A stretch of 64,000 bases of DNA from positions 17,687,361 to 17,751,360 of the forward strand of contig NC_052506.1 in assembly GCF_014356525.2 (NCBI RefSeq). The letters are read 5' to 3'. The notes beneath the pieces are model-generated. The model had not been told where the DNA came from. It saw only the letters and a program-made list of their open reading frames with translations, and did not search any database. Origin of the DNA: Nilaparvata lugens (lineage: Eukaryota; Arthropoda; Insecta; Hemiptera; Delphacidae). Of this stretch, positions 26,737 through 38,900 are shown one piece after another. The translations under genes and the position numbers were made by a program. Within the stretch, counting starts at the first letter, position 1; each line of letters begins with the position of its first letter.

Positions 26737-27110
26737 TTCTGCCGATGTTGATAAACTTTGAAACTATCACTAGCCTCTAGTCATGGTCCGGCGCACTGCA
26801 CCGGGTCGAAGTTTTACTTTGAAATCGCGAGCGGCGAGCGAGCGGTCAAGTCGTGTTCGCGGACGGTCAAGTCGTGTTCGCGGACAGCGGCCGACTGGAT
26901 GCTTCGCCGCAGGCTGCCAAGCGCCACTCTCAGCCACCCGTCCAAATTTCCCTGCGGCACAAACAATTTCTCCGCTCAATTCGGGCACATCTGCTCGGTT
27001 CAACAAGTAGAAACGTGAGGTGGCAGCGGGGAATTGTGATTTGCAAAAAGTCAACACGTCTCCCTCCTCATCCCTAGCTTTGGGCTATGCGCCGGGATTG
27101 TTCTCGTTTC
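26737..27110 (-). promoter_or_regulatory. GC/CpG-rich 5' region of RyR (putative promoter and 5'UTR)
   Basis: This block stands out from the AT-rich surroundings by its GC content and many CpGs (around 26,787-26,960 especially). It sits directly upstream of the RyR start codon. It contains a direct repeat of about 21 bases (GTCAAGTCGTGTTCGCGGAC motif, twice, ~26,846-26,888). Four overlapping open frames cross it on both strands. I read them as a by-product of high GC, not as genes. Promoter or 5'UTR function is inferred from position and composition; no TATA or Inr could be fixed. Confidence 0.5.
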
Positions 27111-27607
27111 TTGCAGTGAGCAATACAAGTCATGTGTGTAGAATTAAAAAAATGTGGTGATGTTTTTCACAGAATATGAAAATTTATTAAAATGGAGTAC
27201 TGCAGTTTCAATTTTTATTAAAACGAAAAATATTTTGATATGGAACACTTGTGAATAAGAATGAAATTTATTATTGTCAGCCTGTATTTAAAAAAATGTA
27301 ACCGAAATAAAGAAAAGTTTCCATCAAAGTAGGTAGATGTAGAAATAATTTGTTACGGCACCGAGAATATGATTATGGAGATAACAGATGTGTCAAAAGA
27401 TTTACAATATAAAAGGATTGATTTGGATTTTTTTCTGACAAGTCGATTTGGTTGATGAATACTAAAATAAAACCATTCAATGTTTCTAATAACAGTGATA
27501 TAGGATGAAGTTGTTTTATTGATGAAGTTATTTGGCGAAATTAAAAAAAAAATGTTGGGATTTCAATGTTATGGAGGTTAAACTTAGTAGCAGTTGAAAT
27601 TCATTCT

Positions 27608-27765
27608 TTCGTTTATTCATTTATTTAATCATATACAAAAACAACAGGCATTCGCCCAAAACTGCTTTAAGCCTTAATTTGGAATACACAGTCTAGAGGT
27701 TATGTAAAAATGATAACTTAATTCACACACTATTTTGAGTCCAAAAAAATGTATCTGCTAATAGA
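27608..27765 (-). mobile_element. LINE 3' end, antisense, diverged
   Basis: It opens TTTATTCATTTATTTAATCA (inverted tail), followed by CAACAGGCATTCGCCCAAAACTGCTT and GGTTATGT. It is a diverged relative of the antisense LINE tails at 8.7 and 43.5 kb. Confidence 0.5.
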
Positions 27766-28192
27766 AATGTAAATGTGAAATTAATAGAATGTGTTGAAAA
27801 TTCAATATTCTGAAAATAAATATGCTTGTTTTCGAATTATCATTGTCCAAAATGCAATGAATTCTTCCCAAATTTTTAAAATGTACTACTTTGTAAGTTT
27901 TGACTCTTTTCAATCTTGATTTCTGAGCTTAGATTGTATTCCGAATTACCAAGGTAATAAACATTCTAACATTGGAATAAAATACGCTGGTTCAATCTAT
28001 CAGAACTAGTCTCGACATTAGAATCGAATTGAAATAATTTTAACATGTAAAAAGTCACATTCCCTCGCCAAACACCTCAATAACCCAAAAACCTAAAAAA
28101 CTTCTTAATCATCAGATGATCAATCTGCAACAACCTAACTAACTTCTTAATCAACGGATCAATCTGCAGATTTTACATGAAGCCTTAAGCTA

Positions 28193-28354
28193 GGTTCCCA
28201 CATATCAGTATCAGTGAAAATATTATTCAAATGATTTCTAATGGTACTATTCCCAACAAGCCCGGCCGAGCGAGAATGAATAATCTCATTCGAATTCATG
28301 ATAGGTAATAATATTTTCCAGACATGGACTCTGACACTGACATGTGAGAATTCA
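28193..28354. mobile_element. Foldback MITE, ~160 bp
   Basis: The left end GGTTCCCACATATCAGTATCAGTG…AATATTATT mirrors the right end AATAATATTTTCCAGACATGGACTCTGACACTGACATGTGAG. A 93-codon minus-strand frame runs across it (28,159-28,440). Because the frame spans an inverted repeat and matches no family I know, I treat it as chance. Confidence 0.6.
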
Positions 28355-28959
28355 GGTATATTATTTCTTATACCCAAAAAATATGTATACCCGAAAAATA
28401 TGTATTTTTCACGATTTTTTACGAATCTTTCATCTTGCATCCTAAAATTTGGTAGCCTTTTGTGAACAGTTTTTGTGAAAACAATAATATAAATGAGTGC
28501 AAGTAAAAATACTCTCAGTGCTGGTGCTCAACGTTTTGAACCAAGCTACTAATGCTTCCTTCACTCATTTTCCATCCGATTAAAACTAGCAGAAAAATAT
28601 CAAACGTGATGTAATATCTCCAGTTACAATAGTCCCTTCACAACTTGACTACTTACGTAACTGATTCGTCTAAAAAATGAAAGTATTATTTCTGTTTCCT
28701 CTGAACGATGTCTGGCGAGTCTGAAAAATTTGGCTCAAAGTACTGACGTGTTTTGCTCGAGTTCTATTTAGAGACGGGAGTTAGCTGAATTAATGGCTAC
28801 ACGGATGCTATGTGCTATCTGCTGGGGTGGCGACCTGTGCTGTGCCGTGCTTGCTGTACATACCACTAATAAGCACCTTTACGAAAGGTGCAGCGACAAT
28901 CAACACTATAAACATGGCATGCCACTCTCATTTCACATCATAAACTATGTATTACTGTC

Positions 28960-29115
28960 ACACCTATTCAAAATAGTTTTTCTATTGAGCTTTCTACAAA
29001 AGACAATTGAACTGTCTACAGCAAAACATATTGAAAGATATTAAAATAGTTTTTCTATTGAGCTTTCTACAAAAGACAATTGAACTTTCTTCAGCAAAAT
29101 ATATAGAAAGATTTT
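28960..29115. repeat. ~74-bp tandem duplication
   Basis: AAAATAGTTTTTCTATTGAGCTTTCTACAAAAGACAATTGAACT… is present at 28,969 and again at 29,043 with a few substitutions. Confidence 0.8.
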
Positions 29116-29391
29116 ATCAAAAATTTTGTTCTAATGCTGATGTAAACAATAAAGCTTGATTTAATTTGATTTTCTATCATTGTTTTCGAATTCTATTGAA
29201 CCATAGAGTAAAGATACCGTGATTATTTATAGTAATCATTTGTCTTTGAACGTTCAATGATTTATTCCCCATACTCTATCTCTATTTTAAATGTTTTTCG
29301 TTATGATAAAAGAAGACACCAAGCTCCCTAGATCCCAAATGGAAAGGAGTAGAAAATGTGATCAAGTTTTTATGTTTGTGATCTTTATGAA

Positions 29392-29414
29392 TTATTATTA
29401 TTATTATTATTATC
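29392..29414. repeat. (ATT)n microsatellite
   Basis: Seven tandem ATT units, simple-sequence DNA. Confidence 0.8.
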
Positions 29415-30574
29415 TATGTTTTTATCATTTAATTTTTGAGCGGCCATTGAGAAAGTATCTCATCTTGATTTCCTGCTAACCACATTCAACTGATAAGGAA
29501 GGTGGTAGGTAGGCTTCCTTCATAAACACAGAAAAACTTAATATGGAAATGAAAAAAGATTTACTTTCGTGAATTACAGAATTGTTGGGCTATATCTCTA
29601 ATGGCTGACTTTGGAAACCCATATCTCCAGATATATGACACAGATGAGAATTATTTCTCCTAGGGTTTTCATTATTGAACTATACTAAAACGAGGATAGA
29701 TTCACAAACATATCTCTGCTTTGATAAATAAGATTATACGGTCTGAAAGTGATTGAGAGAATCAATTCAGAAGCAAGAAAATCAAAAATAAAAATTGAAA
29801 ACCAGTAAAATCATATTGGATTGAAAAAGAAATAAATTGGATAAATTGAATACAACAAATAGTATATTATAAAAAACACACTGGAAGTGAAGGATGAAAA
29901 AGCAAGGAACGATTAGTTTTTCGTAGCTTTTCTGAAGACAGAGACAAATATTATTAGATGAAGAAGTATAATAAGCTGACCATTTCCTATGAATCAAATA
30001 GATTTAAAAGATAATTGTATTTGGTCAGAATAGATTATTTACAATACTGTAGGTAAGCAATTTAAATTTTTCAAATAAGAGCAATATTTCTCAAGCTTAC
30101 AGTTGATTGTTTTCTTTGTTACATTCATCTATTCTATAAACGTACGTCAACCTTCAAAATGTTCAAACAACTATTCCTGAACCGAAAATTGAGTGGCGAA
30201 GCTTGTTTGATTTTATTACCTTTATAATAATTTGGACAAAATAAGCTTTTTATCAAAATTTTGAAGAGAAATGGTACAGGCTCAGCCTAGTTTTTCCTCC
30301 ATGGTCATAATTTATTATAGTGTTTTGTAAAATAAATGAATGCAAGAATAAGCAAAGTTGAATTTTACATTCTACTTTTTCTCCATTAAAATCCAAAATG
30401 ATTGAGAACCAATAATTTTAAAGCATAAATAAATACAGAATTGAAAACGTTTTCGACTAAAATTAAATATTATTACAGCAGTTATAAGCGTTTCATACAG
30501 AATATTAGTACAGGTGAAGAATTGTAATATATGTGAGTTGTTTGTCCCGGGAGAGCAGAACTTGTTCTATTCTG

Positions 30575-30695
30575 AGTGCGGAAGGTGATGGTGGATGAAG
30601 GGGTGAGGAGAAGGAAGATGTTAGAGGAGGAGGTCGACAAGGGGGAGGGAGGATGAGGCGGAGGACGATGAGGAGGAGAAAAAGTAGGAGGGTGC
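30575..30695 (+). repeat. Polypurine (G/A) tract of ~120 bases
   Basis: The plus strand is almost all purine, with GAGGAGAAGG, AGGAGGAGG and GGGGGAGGGAGG blocks and only occasional T or C. The opposite strand gives a Pro/Ser-rich open frame that reflects this bias and not a gene. Such tracts can form triplex DNA. Confidence 0.6.
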
Positions 30696-32230
30696 CAACT
30701 CTCCAAGCGATCCTCTTGCATTGGACCTTGCGCGATCTCTCTTGTTCTAAAATGATGAGAGATACTGCATCTCTCTGATATTAGTCAGGGCAAGTTTCTC
30801 GCTAAAAGTTCACAGTTGTTTTCATAGTTAATAACTGTCTCAAAGCGTAAATACTGTATTCTACTAACGCGGAGAAATTAACGGCTCCTGCCTTTCTTTG
30901 CATCAAGAAATATACCAATTACAAAAATTTAATGTAGAATGTAGAGCTTCTACTTCATAGTAAGGAAATTATGAATTATGATTAAATTCTCAGGCCAGTA
31001 GGTTTTATTCTAGAAGCCCTGTTGATAATATAATACAAATCAGAAAATTAATTACATTTACGTTGTAATATATGGATGGTTTAGATCGGGAAGTTTTTAT
31101 CAGGCTAAAAACATCAGGGGTAAACTGTATCAGATAAGTGGAGAGCGCTTAGAATTCCAATAGCCAGTAACCCTGAACCCCCCCCCACCATTCATGTGTT
31201 TAAACAAAACTTTACGGTGGTTTAAACGACCTAAAAGTCCATAAATCTCTCGTCACATAATCGACATCTTCGTTCACCCATTACACACGTAATGAGAGCA
31301 AGAAGTCATAGTTCATTATTTGCTGAAAAGCACATTAGTCAGAAAAAACAAATGAAGCATTAGGTACTTTTGCGATATGAAAATATGCTATTCAATTAAT
31401 TCAATTGATATGAATAATTTTCAACGGTCATTGACAAGAATTCATTTAATGTGGAATCAATTTTGAGTTTTTTTCTGCTACTTATTGAACAGTCAAAATG
31501 CCTGGTGTATTCCGTTGAAAAAAAAGAAACACTATGAAGTTCACAATAAAACTCAACCTGATGATTGCTCAGCGAGTTAAAATAATTATAAAAGAGAATA
31601 ATATTTTCAAATTTTATTATTTGAAGCAATTGTTAACAAGTTGTGTCAAAGAATAAATAGTATAAATAAAAAATAACTAATCTAAGTTGAGAATAATTCT
31701 TCATCGTTGTATTTATAAATTGTTTCGCAGCATTCTTATCTGAAATATGTGCATTTTTGTATGTACAAATAAGTAGTGTGGGCTGAATTGTTTGTGGAAG
31801 CTAAGTAAAAGCTTATTATGTATGTAAGTGATAACTACCATTCATTGAGTATGAACAACTTTGAGACAGAATATTATAAAATTGATGTTGCTTTCCATGA
31901 GGCTGATGAAGCTCCTCCTCTTCAGGAGTGAAATGCATTCCTCAATACTCCAAGAAAAGTAAGTGTTTTTTCAAATATTTACAAGTACGGTAACACAGTG
32001 TCTTAACTACAACAAAGTTAGAATATTATGAATTTTCAATTGTATCCAACAGCACAACATAGCAATGGGGTTTCTAAATTTCAAGTTTCATTTACGGGAG
32101 ACCCAATACCGATACATTTTTTTAAATTTTGAAAATAGATTCATTAATTAAAAAATTATACTACTAAGAGAGAAATTCACCTTTTATTACGTAGTAATTC
32201 AAGTTGATTTTACTTACAGTTTTGAGAATC

Positions 32231-32449
32231 TCATGAAAACCCGATACCGATACATGGACTTTCAAATATCTTCAAATCTTGCAATAATACTTTTGAGTCT
32301 TCAATGGTTTCGATCAATTCGTGAGCCAATTCCTTCAACTCGGGTGGTTTCTCATCTGGGAGTTTTGTGTCCATAAGCAAAAAAACTGATGAAACGCTTT
32401 CTGCACTTGAATCGCCTGTGGAGCAGTATTTCGCAGATAATTTGAACAT
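32231..32449 (-). CDS. Possible small protein or terminal exon, function unknown
   Basis: A minus-strand frame of 72 codons reads MFKLSAKYCSTGDSS… with a charged central part (KLPDEKPPELKELAHELIE) and a likely amphipathic helix to residue ~65. Its codon content looks more like a protein than the neighbouring chance frames do. An acceptor-like AG (CTCCACAG|GCGATTC) lies inside it, so the true exon may begin at about residue 12. After the stop a donor-like ACT|GTAAGT follows (~32,219). It lies ~550 bases 3' of ELP2 on the same strand. I do not recognise the family. It may be a separate small gene, an exon of a gene not otherwise visible, or chance. Confidence 0.3.
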   Translation of the reverse strand: MFKLSAKYCSTGDSSAESVSSVFLLMDTKLPDEKPPELKELAHELIETIEDSKVLLQDLKIFESPCIGIGFS

Positions 32450-32973
32450 GAAAATGAATTAAAATAATTGATATTAAAATGAAAATGAAAGAAAATTAAT
32501 TGAATTATTCGATATAAAGGTGAAAGAGCTAACAGCTCTAAATCTCTTCATATTCTACATTCTTCCAGGATTCAAGTGAATCAGGGAACTCAAAGTCATA
32601 ACTGATGTACCACACTTTCTTTTAAAGTGGAAATAAAACATTATGTTTCTTCACTGAAAATTCCCCAGTCAATAGATTGTGGCGAAGAATAAACCAAATT
32701 AAACTTTTTTTTCAAGTACCGGTAGGTTATAATTTGTTTATAAATATATCCAAGTGATTATAATAGTACAAATCATATTTCGCGCACAGATATTTCTTTG
32801 TAGAATGTAATATTGTTCCAAATGTTATGATCAATATTTTGTATATTTGTTCAATAAAGCAAATAAGAGAAATATATATTTATGATTCATGAAACGTGCT
32901 TAAAATATTGATACCTTACCAACTACAATGATCAAGGTTGAATATAAGAACTTTAATTTATTTACAAATAATT

Positions 32974-32979
32974 TTTATT
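32974..32979 (-). terminator. ELP2 polyadenylation signal
   Basis: AATAAA on the minus strand lies about 20 bases past the ELP2 stop codon (TAG, 33,000-33,002). The 3'UTR would be very short if this signal is used. It is called from motif and position. Confidence 0.55.
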
Positions 32980-32999
32980 GATAAATAACAATGTATACA

Positions 33000-35900
33000 C
33001 TACTCAACTTCGGTAAAAATGTTATAAACTCTGACAAGATGATCCAATCCACAGCTGGCTAACTGAAAGACGCCCTTCTCCTTTGATTCGCTGTCTTCGT
33101 TCTCGGTTCTGCCCATCTTCGGCCTGAACGCTAGTCTTTTGATGGATAACGAATGGGATGAGCTGATACAACATAAGAGTCAAGGAAACGTATTTAGAGA
33201 CAAAACAATTTCGAGGTAATCAGAGAGTGTTCAAATTTTAACAGAGTTTGAGTGGAATTTGTAGGGTAGGCCTAAATATTTATATCAAATGCGAAACGAA
33301 ATTTTTCATTTTTTAAATAAAATTGGAAAGAATTATTATGATGTGTTTACAATTCGAATGTTTTCAAAAATAGTTGTCATAACCGATTCAGCTTACTTAC
33401 TTCCACATTATTATGCGTATTTTGATTCTTGCTAATTAAATAATATAGTTGAATATTGTCAACAGAATATTCTACCCATATCAGAGGCCTGTTTGTTAAA
33501 AATTTCAATTCCCAAAATAGAGGAAAAAGTCTGTTTTAAACTAGATGTGGATCTATGTGATAATTTTACAAGAATAGAGTGAATAGAGAGTGGAACCTTT
33601 TTCCTGGATTACAGGACTTCTGAAATTGTTTCCAATACGCCCCTGGTTAAGAAATATTTTATCAATTGTACATAATATATCTACAAGATTCATCAGAGAA
33701 TATGTTTATTTTGGACTAAAATTTTATAAAAATTGTACAGGTGAAATTCTAACCTTATCTTGGACTTTGTCAACTATAAATTTGGAAGGAAAATAGCACA
33801 AGGACTATCTTATTATTTTATCTTCCAATGTTATTACATTAGTGTCATTTGCATTTTAAAAAACAAATAAAATAAAAATATGTATTAACATCTTTTAAAA
33901 TATAACAAAATCCTTCCTACAATCTCAGTGCACAATCTGCGCTCAATCAGTCATTTATTTATTTCTTTCCAAAACATACATGATAATGTACATGGAAAAG
34001 TCAAAAACTAAAAACTAACTTAAAGCTAAAGAGAAATAGTGACTGTTTAAAATTCTCAATCAGGCCATAACGGTTGAGGAATTATATCGAACTACAAACT
34101 CTAGATTCACTATTAACAGAGTAAAACCATAGAGAAAATATAGCGTATAGCATTTTCTCTATGGGAATAATAACCAAAACATAATGAATGGACCCTAAAC
34201 ATTAAACTTCGGTTGACAGTGCCAGAGATCAATCTATTACATCTTCAAAGTTGACTCTATAGCACTCTTGTGGAACCTAGTACTGTAAATTCAATTCTGT
34301 TCGTCAAAAGCGTTTTTGAAATTATCAATGTAGCCTACCTAGAATGCAAATATCCATGTATTCGAGGTACATTGGAAATTATCATATATGCAGAGTAACT
34401 TTCAAACTTCAAAAAGGATACTTTTTGTCTATAGTGAAGAACAATTTCCAGCTGGCTTCAGTTTGGTTGACAGTGAAGGTGTAGAGACCTATTTCTCCAG
34501 ATTGAAACACAGTGGCTATTGGCTTTACTACACTAATAGCTAATTTTGCACAAAAATTATATAAAACTCAATCTAAAACATTAATAAATGAAAATGATTT
34601 AGAGCAAAACTCCACGACAACATTTGTAGCAAGCCATTTTTCAGAAGAAGCTCAGAACAGCAAAGCTACAAGCCAGAACAGAGAGACCTCAAAATTCATT
34701 GTCCACGCTACAGACACGTCCCACAAAATTATAATTTACAAGTTAGAATTCACATTCTACATCTGTTCTCAATAAAACTTTATTTAAAATGTTATTTTAA
34801 ATTTTTATATATATCTCGATTTAAATAAACGATTTATTTTAGTAATTTGTTAACCCTGCCTCGGTGACACCATGGAACAATGCAACAAACATTTACGATA
34901 ATAAATTCTCCGTCAAAAAGTTTATCCGTCTATTGATAACTCTGACATTTACTATAAAGTTCCATAGATCTCGAATTGAAGATTCGATTCAATGTGAGAA
35001 GAAAAATGTAATATTACAAATACCCCCCTCTTGACATAAAAAAATTTTACTGTTTGAAAATTAAAGAAAAAATTTACATTGACCCTAATGAAAATTGTTG
35101 AAATTTAAATTTGAGAACAGTAACAATTTCTTCTAGAAAAACATTACATGTCATCCAAAAATATTGAAAATTATTATAAAAATTCATCAATAGCGTTTGT
35201 TATATGTTTCCAAACAATATTTCAAAATATAGAATATCAATATTACTTTTGATTTAGCTTTATAATTTAAAGAAAATATCTCAACAGAAAGTTTAATATG
35301 TAAAGAATAGTTTTTTGAAATTGCACATCAATTTAATAGATAGAAAATTTAATTTTTATTGCATAAAAAAAATTAGTATGTTGAATGAAAAAATTTATTA
35401 TTATTATATTATTATTATTATTATTTTTTTTTTTTTTTAAATGAATGATGAATTGTTACATTTAATTTTCACATAAAATTTCAATAAATCAAAAATGTTC
35501 ATTTCTTTCACTATTGACGCGGTTGATTTTATTGATGCACATTTTGGAAAACAGTCCGTTAAGGCACTCAGTATGATTTTCAGTTAAGTGTGACTCCAAT
35601 GTGATGACGTTAAGTGTTGGGCTGATCTGGATGCACGTAGTGTTGGGCTGATACTTGTAGTCGACTGCTGCATACCAAACTCGATACAGGTGACATCTCA
35701 GTTAGCATTGCCTCATGCTTGTAGTAGACGGCTGCATTCCGAATTCAATACAGAGTCACATAAATTTTGTATCATATTTGTAATTATACAATGTACATTT
35801 CAGGCTTGAAATGACAATGTAATTCGTTTTTTGGAAAAGAGATAGACGCTGCATACAGGATTAATTTAGGTGAGGATTAATTTAGGTAAGGTTTGGTTTT

Positions 35901-38900
35901 TTGATATTTTCAGCTTTCAAGGTTAGAGTTCTGCATACAGGAATAATTTAGGAGAGGATTTTTTGAATCAATTCTTTCATGATACTGTGACTGTTCTTCT
36001 GAATTCAAAGTTGTGAATGTGAACATGGATGGCAATTACCTCCAGGTAATGCAGTAGTGTTGAAGTTTGAGATACAGAGTCAGCAATAAGCATTGGCATT
36101 GCTATTTGCGTATGCTTTGGTGTCGGCTTGGCATCGGCGTTGATATTGGCATTGGCGCAGGCATTGGCATTGGCGCAGGCATTGGCATTAGCATTGGCGC
36201 AGATTTTGGCATTGGCGTAGCTATTGGCATTGGCACAGGCATCGGCGTTGATTTTGGTGTTGGCATCAGCATTGCGCAGGCATTGGCGTAGCTATTGCAT
36301 TGGTGCAGCATTGGCGCAGATTTTGGCATGGCGCAGGCATTGACGTAGCTATTGGCATTGGCGCAGGCATTGATATCAGCACAGGCATCGGCGTTGATTT
36401 TGGTGTTGGCATCAGCATTGGCGCAGGCATTGGCGTAGCTATTGGCATTGGTGCAGCATTGGCGCAGATTTTGGCATTGGCGCAGGCATTGACGTAGCTA
36501 TTGGCATTGGCGCAGGCATTGATATCAGCACAGGCATCGGCATAGATTTTGGCATTTTGGCGTAGTTATTAGTGTTGATTTTGTTGTAGGTATTAGTGTA
36601 GGCATCAGCATTGGCACAGATTTTGGCATCAGCATTGGCGCAGATATTGGCTTCGGCGCAGGCATCGGCATAGATATTCGCGTTGGCATCAGCACAGGCA
36701 TCGGCGTAGATTTTGGCGTAGTTATTGGTGTTGACATTGGCGTATTTATTGGTGTAGGCCGCAGCGTAGATATTGGCGTAGTTATGTCACACTAGTTTGA
36801 AAATCAACCAAATGTTCTTAACACTCTTCATGGCGTTCACTTGTTACTGATTTCGAGATTCACATGATAACTATTTCATGTTAATGTCTGTGCTGTACCT
36901 GTTGTCTTAAAATGCTTATAAACTAAGAAGAAAAACTTGATTAGGCTATCCATACAATCTAATACACATAAAATTAATTTTAATATATATGAAATTGAAA
37001 TTTGTTACATCTTATTATACAGTCAGCAATACATAATTGTGAAATATGGACATATCAATGATAAATTTAAAAAAATTCATTTTCATCTATTCACTGTTCA
37101 AATATCAAAATTTAATCCATTCTTCAAAATAGAAATATAATTTCATAACACCCTGTATCATTATCAAAATTGTAAAAAAAACATCAGATTATCACAACAA
37201 AATTTAATTTCAACACATATTTCAATAATTTCAGACAATTGGTCTTCTATTCACAATCATTTCATAATATATCTGCATTTCATTATTATTTAATATAACA
37301 TTTCATTTATAGCATGTTCATTTCACATTTATGATTTATCATTCAGGGTTTCAAAATTATTTAGTTTTAATTTTGTTCAAAAATTGTATAAAAAGCAAAT
37401 TATTTAATATTATTAATCATCGTTTGTTGGATACTATAGTTTATTTCGACTCTTCAATGTTCTAAACACAAACTACATTTCATGACAAAACTTTACTATC
37501 AATCATTAAACAAGAAACCATTCAAAACATCAATAATATTTTGCTTCAAAGGCAAACAATATTCATAAGTAATCATCATTTTGCATCTATGGCAATCAAC
37601 ATTATTAATCATTATTTTGCATCTATGGCAATCAACATTATTAATCAACACAAAAAATATTATCTCATTACTGCCTCTCTAAGTCATAACCTCTGTTATT
37701 CCTTCTTTAGGCAATAATGGGTTTCCATCTCAAAAAAAAACAATCACATACCAGCAAAATTCTAATCAACAACCCCACTAAAAATTCTACATACACTCCA
37801 GCATCCATTTCAAACGATAATCAATCATATCAAAATTTATAGAACAAACAGTTTTAAAATTTGAAAAAATCAATTACAAAACACTTTAGAAAAATTTTAG
37901 CCTTTACTCATTTCAATTGATAATATAACACAACGTTTTAATTAAACCAATTATTTTTTAAAATAATTTAAAATTTAAAGACTGTATAATAAGTATAACA
38001 TTTCAAGATTATGATACAAGATGATCAAGATGAAATACTGGGTAAATAAGTTCCCTAAAAAATACAAACAAGAGAAAAAGAAAACTGGGTAAATAAATTC
38101 CCTAAAACAATACAAAGAAGAGAAAGATTAATAGAGCCTATCCTACATGTCAGTACTGAACTTTCATGAGGAAGTATATTTAATAAAATATACTACTATG
38201 GAATTTTGTAAATTCCAAGTATGACTCTAATTTGTTATAATTGTGAGCTATCACTCCCACAAAACACTGGTGAAGGAAAAAAATGTTGACTATTGTGACT
38301 GGGTGGATAGTTCCTAGATGTCTGTAAGGCAATGTGATAGCAGACTAGTATCGGACCACAAAAACAAAAGTATGCAAAAGTTTTACAAACATTATTGTTG
38401 CAGTCTAAGGTTTTTATATCGCAAACAAGTAGGTCAGATAATCGAGTCCAGCCGTATGTGGTTCACGCCCACACCTCTAAAAGAAAATCACACCTACTTG
38501 TCTACCAAAAATCCAAAGTATTGGACAGCAAAGAAAAAAAAAATGCAAAATGGGTTAAAAGCCCAGAAGAAAACTATAACCTAATTACATATGGCTTATG
38601 GCACAATATGCAATGAAAGATGAGAACATGGGACATAATTACTCTGAAAAACCTAATTACTAATATGATACCTAAAAAAAATAGACATGATTAAAATATG
38701 TAATACATGATGAAAAAATATACCGCAAGCAAACAATTATTTACACAACAATGGATATTTTAGAAAAGTTAAGTTTTATCAACAATTAAAGATTAGGAAA
38801 ATAAGCTACTATTTCAACTTCTAATATTATTTCAGAAAAAATACAAATTTAAATGACTATGGACAAGATTGGTTAAGATATGTATCATAGAAGAAATTTA

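Larger units (their letters stand above)
27111..32230. other. Intergenic stretch between RyR 5' end and ELP2 3' side
   Basis: Apart from the repeats listed separately, this AT-rich stretch shows only short frames without conserved character. A C-run lies near 31,182. I see no splice-bounded exon that I can defend here. Confidence 0.5.

Noticed and set aside
26758..27077. Overlapping open frames of 74-95 codons on both strands
   Set aside because: They coincide with the GC-rich RyR 5' block, have no recognisable domain, and are expected from low stop-codon density.
28159..28440. 93-codon minus-strand frame as a gene
   Set aside because: It spans the inverted repeat of a foldback element and resembles no family I know.
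30482..30721. Proline/serine-rich minus-strand frame
   Set aside because: It mirrors the polypurine tract on the opposite strand.
36067..36737. Open frames with Gly-Ile or Met-Pro repeats
   Set aside because: They are translations of the hexanucleotide satellite in several frames and strands at once; no evidence of a gene.
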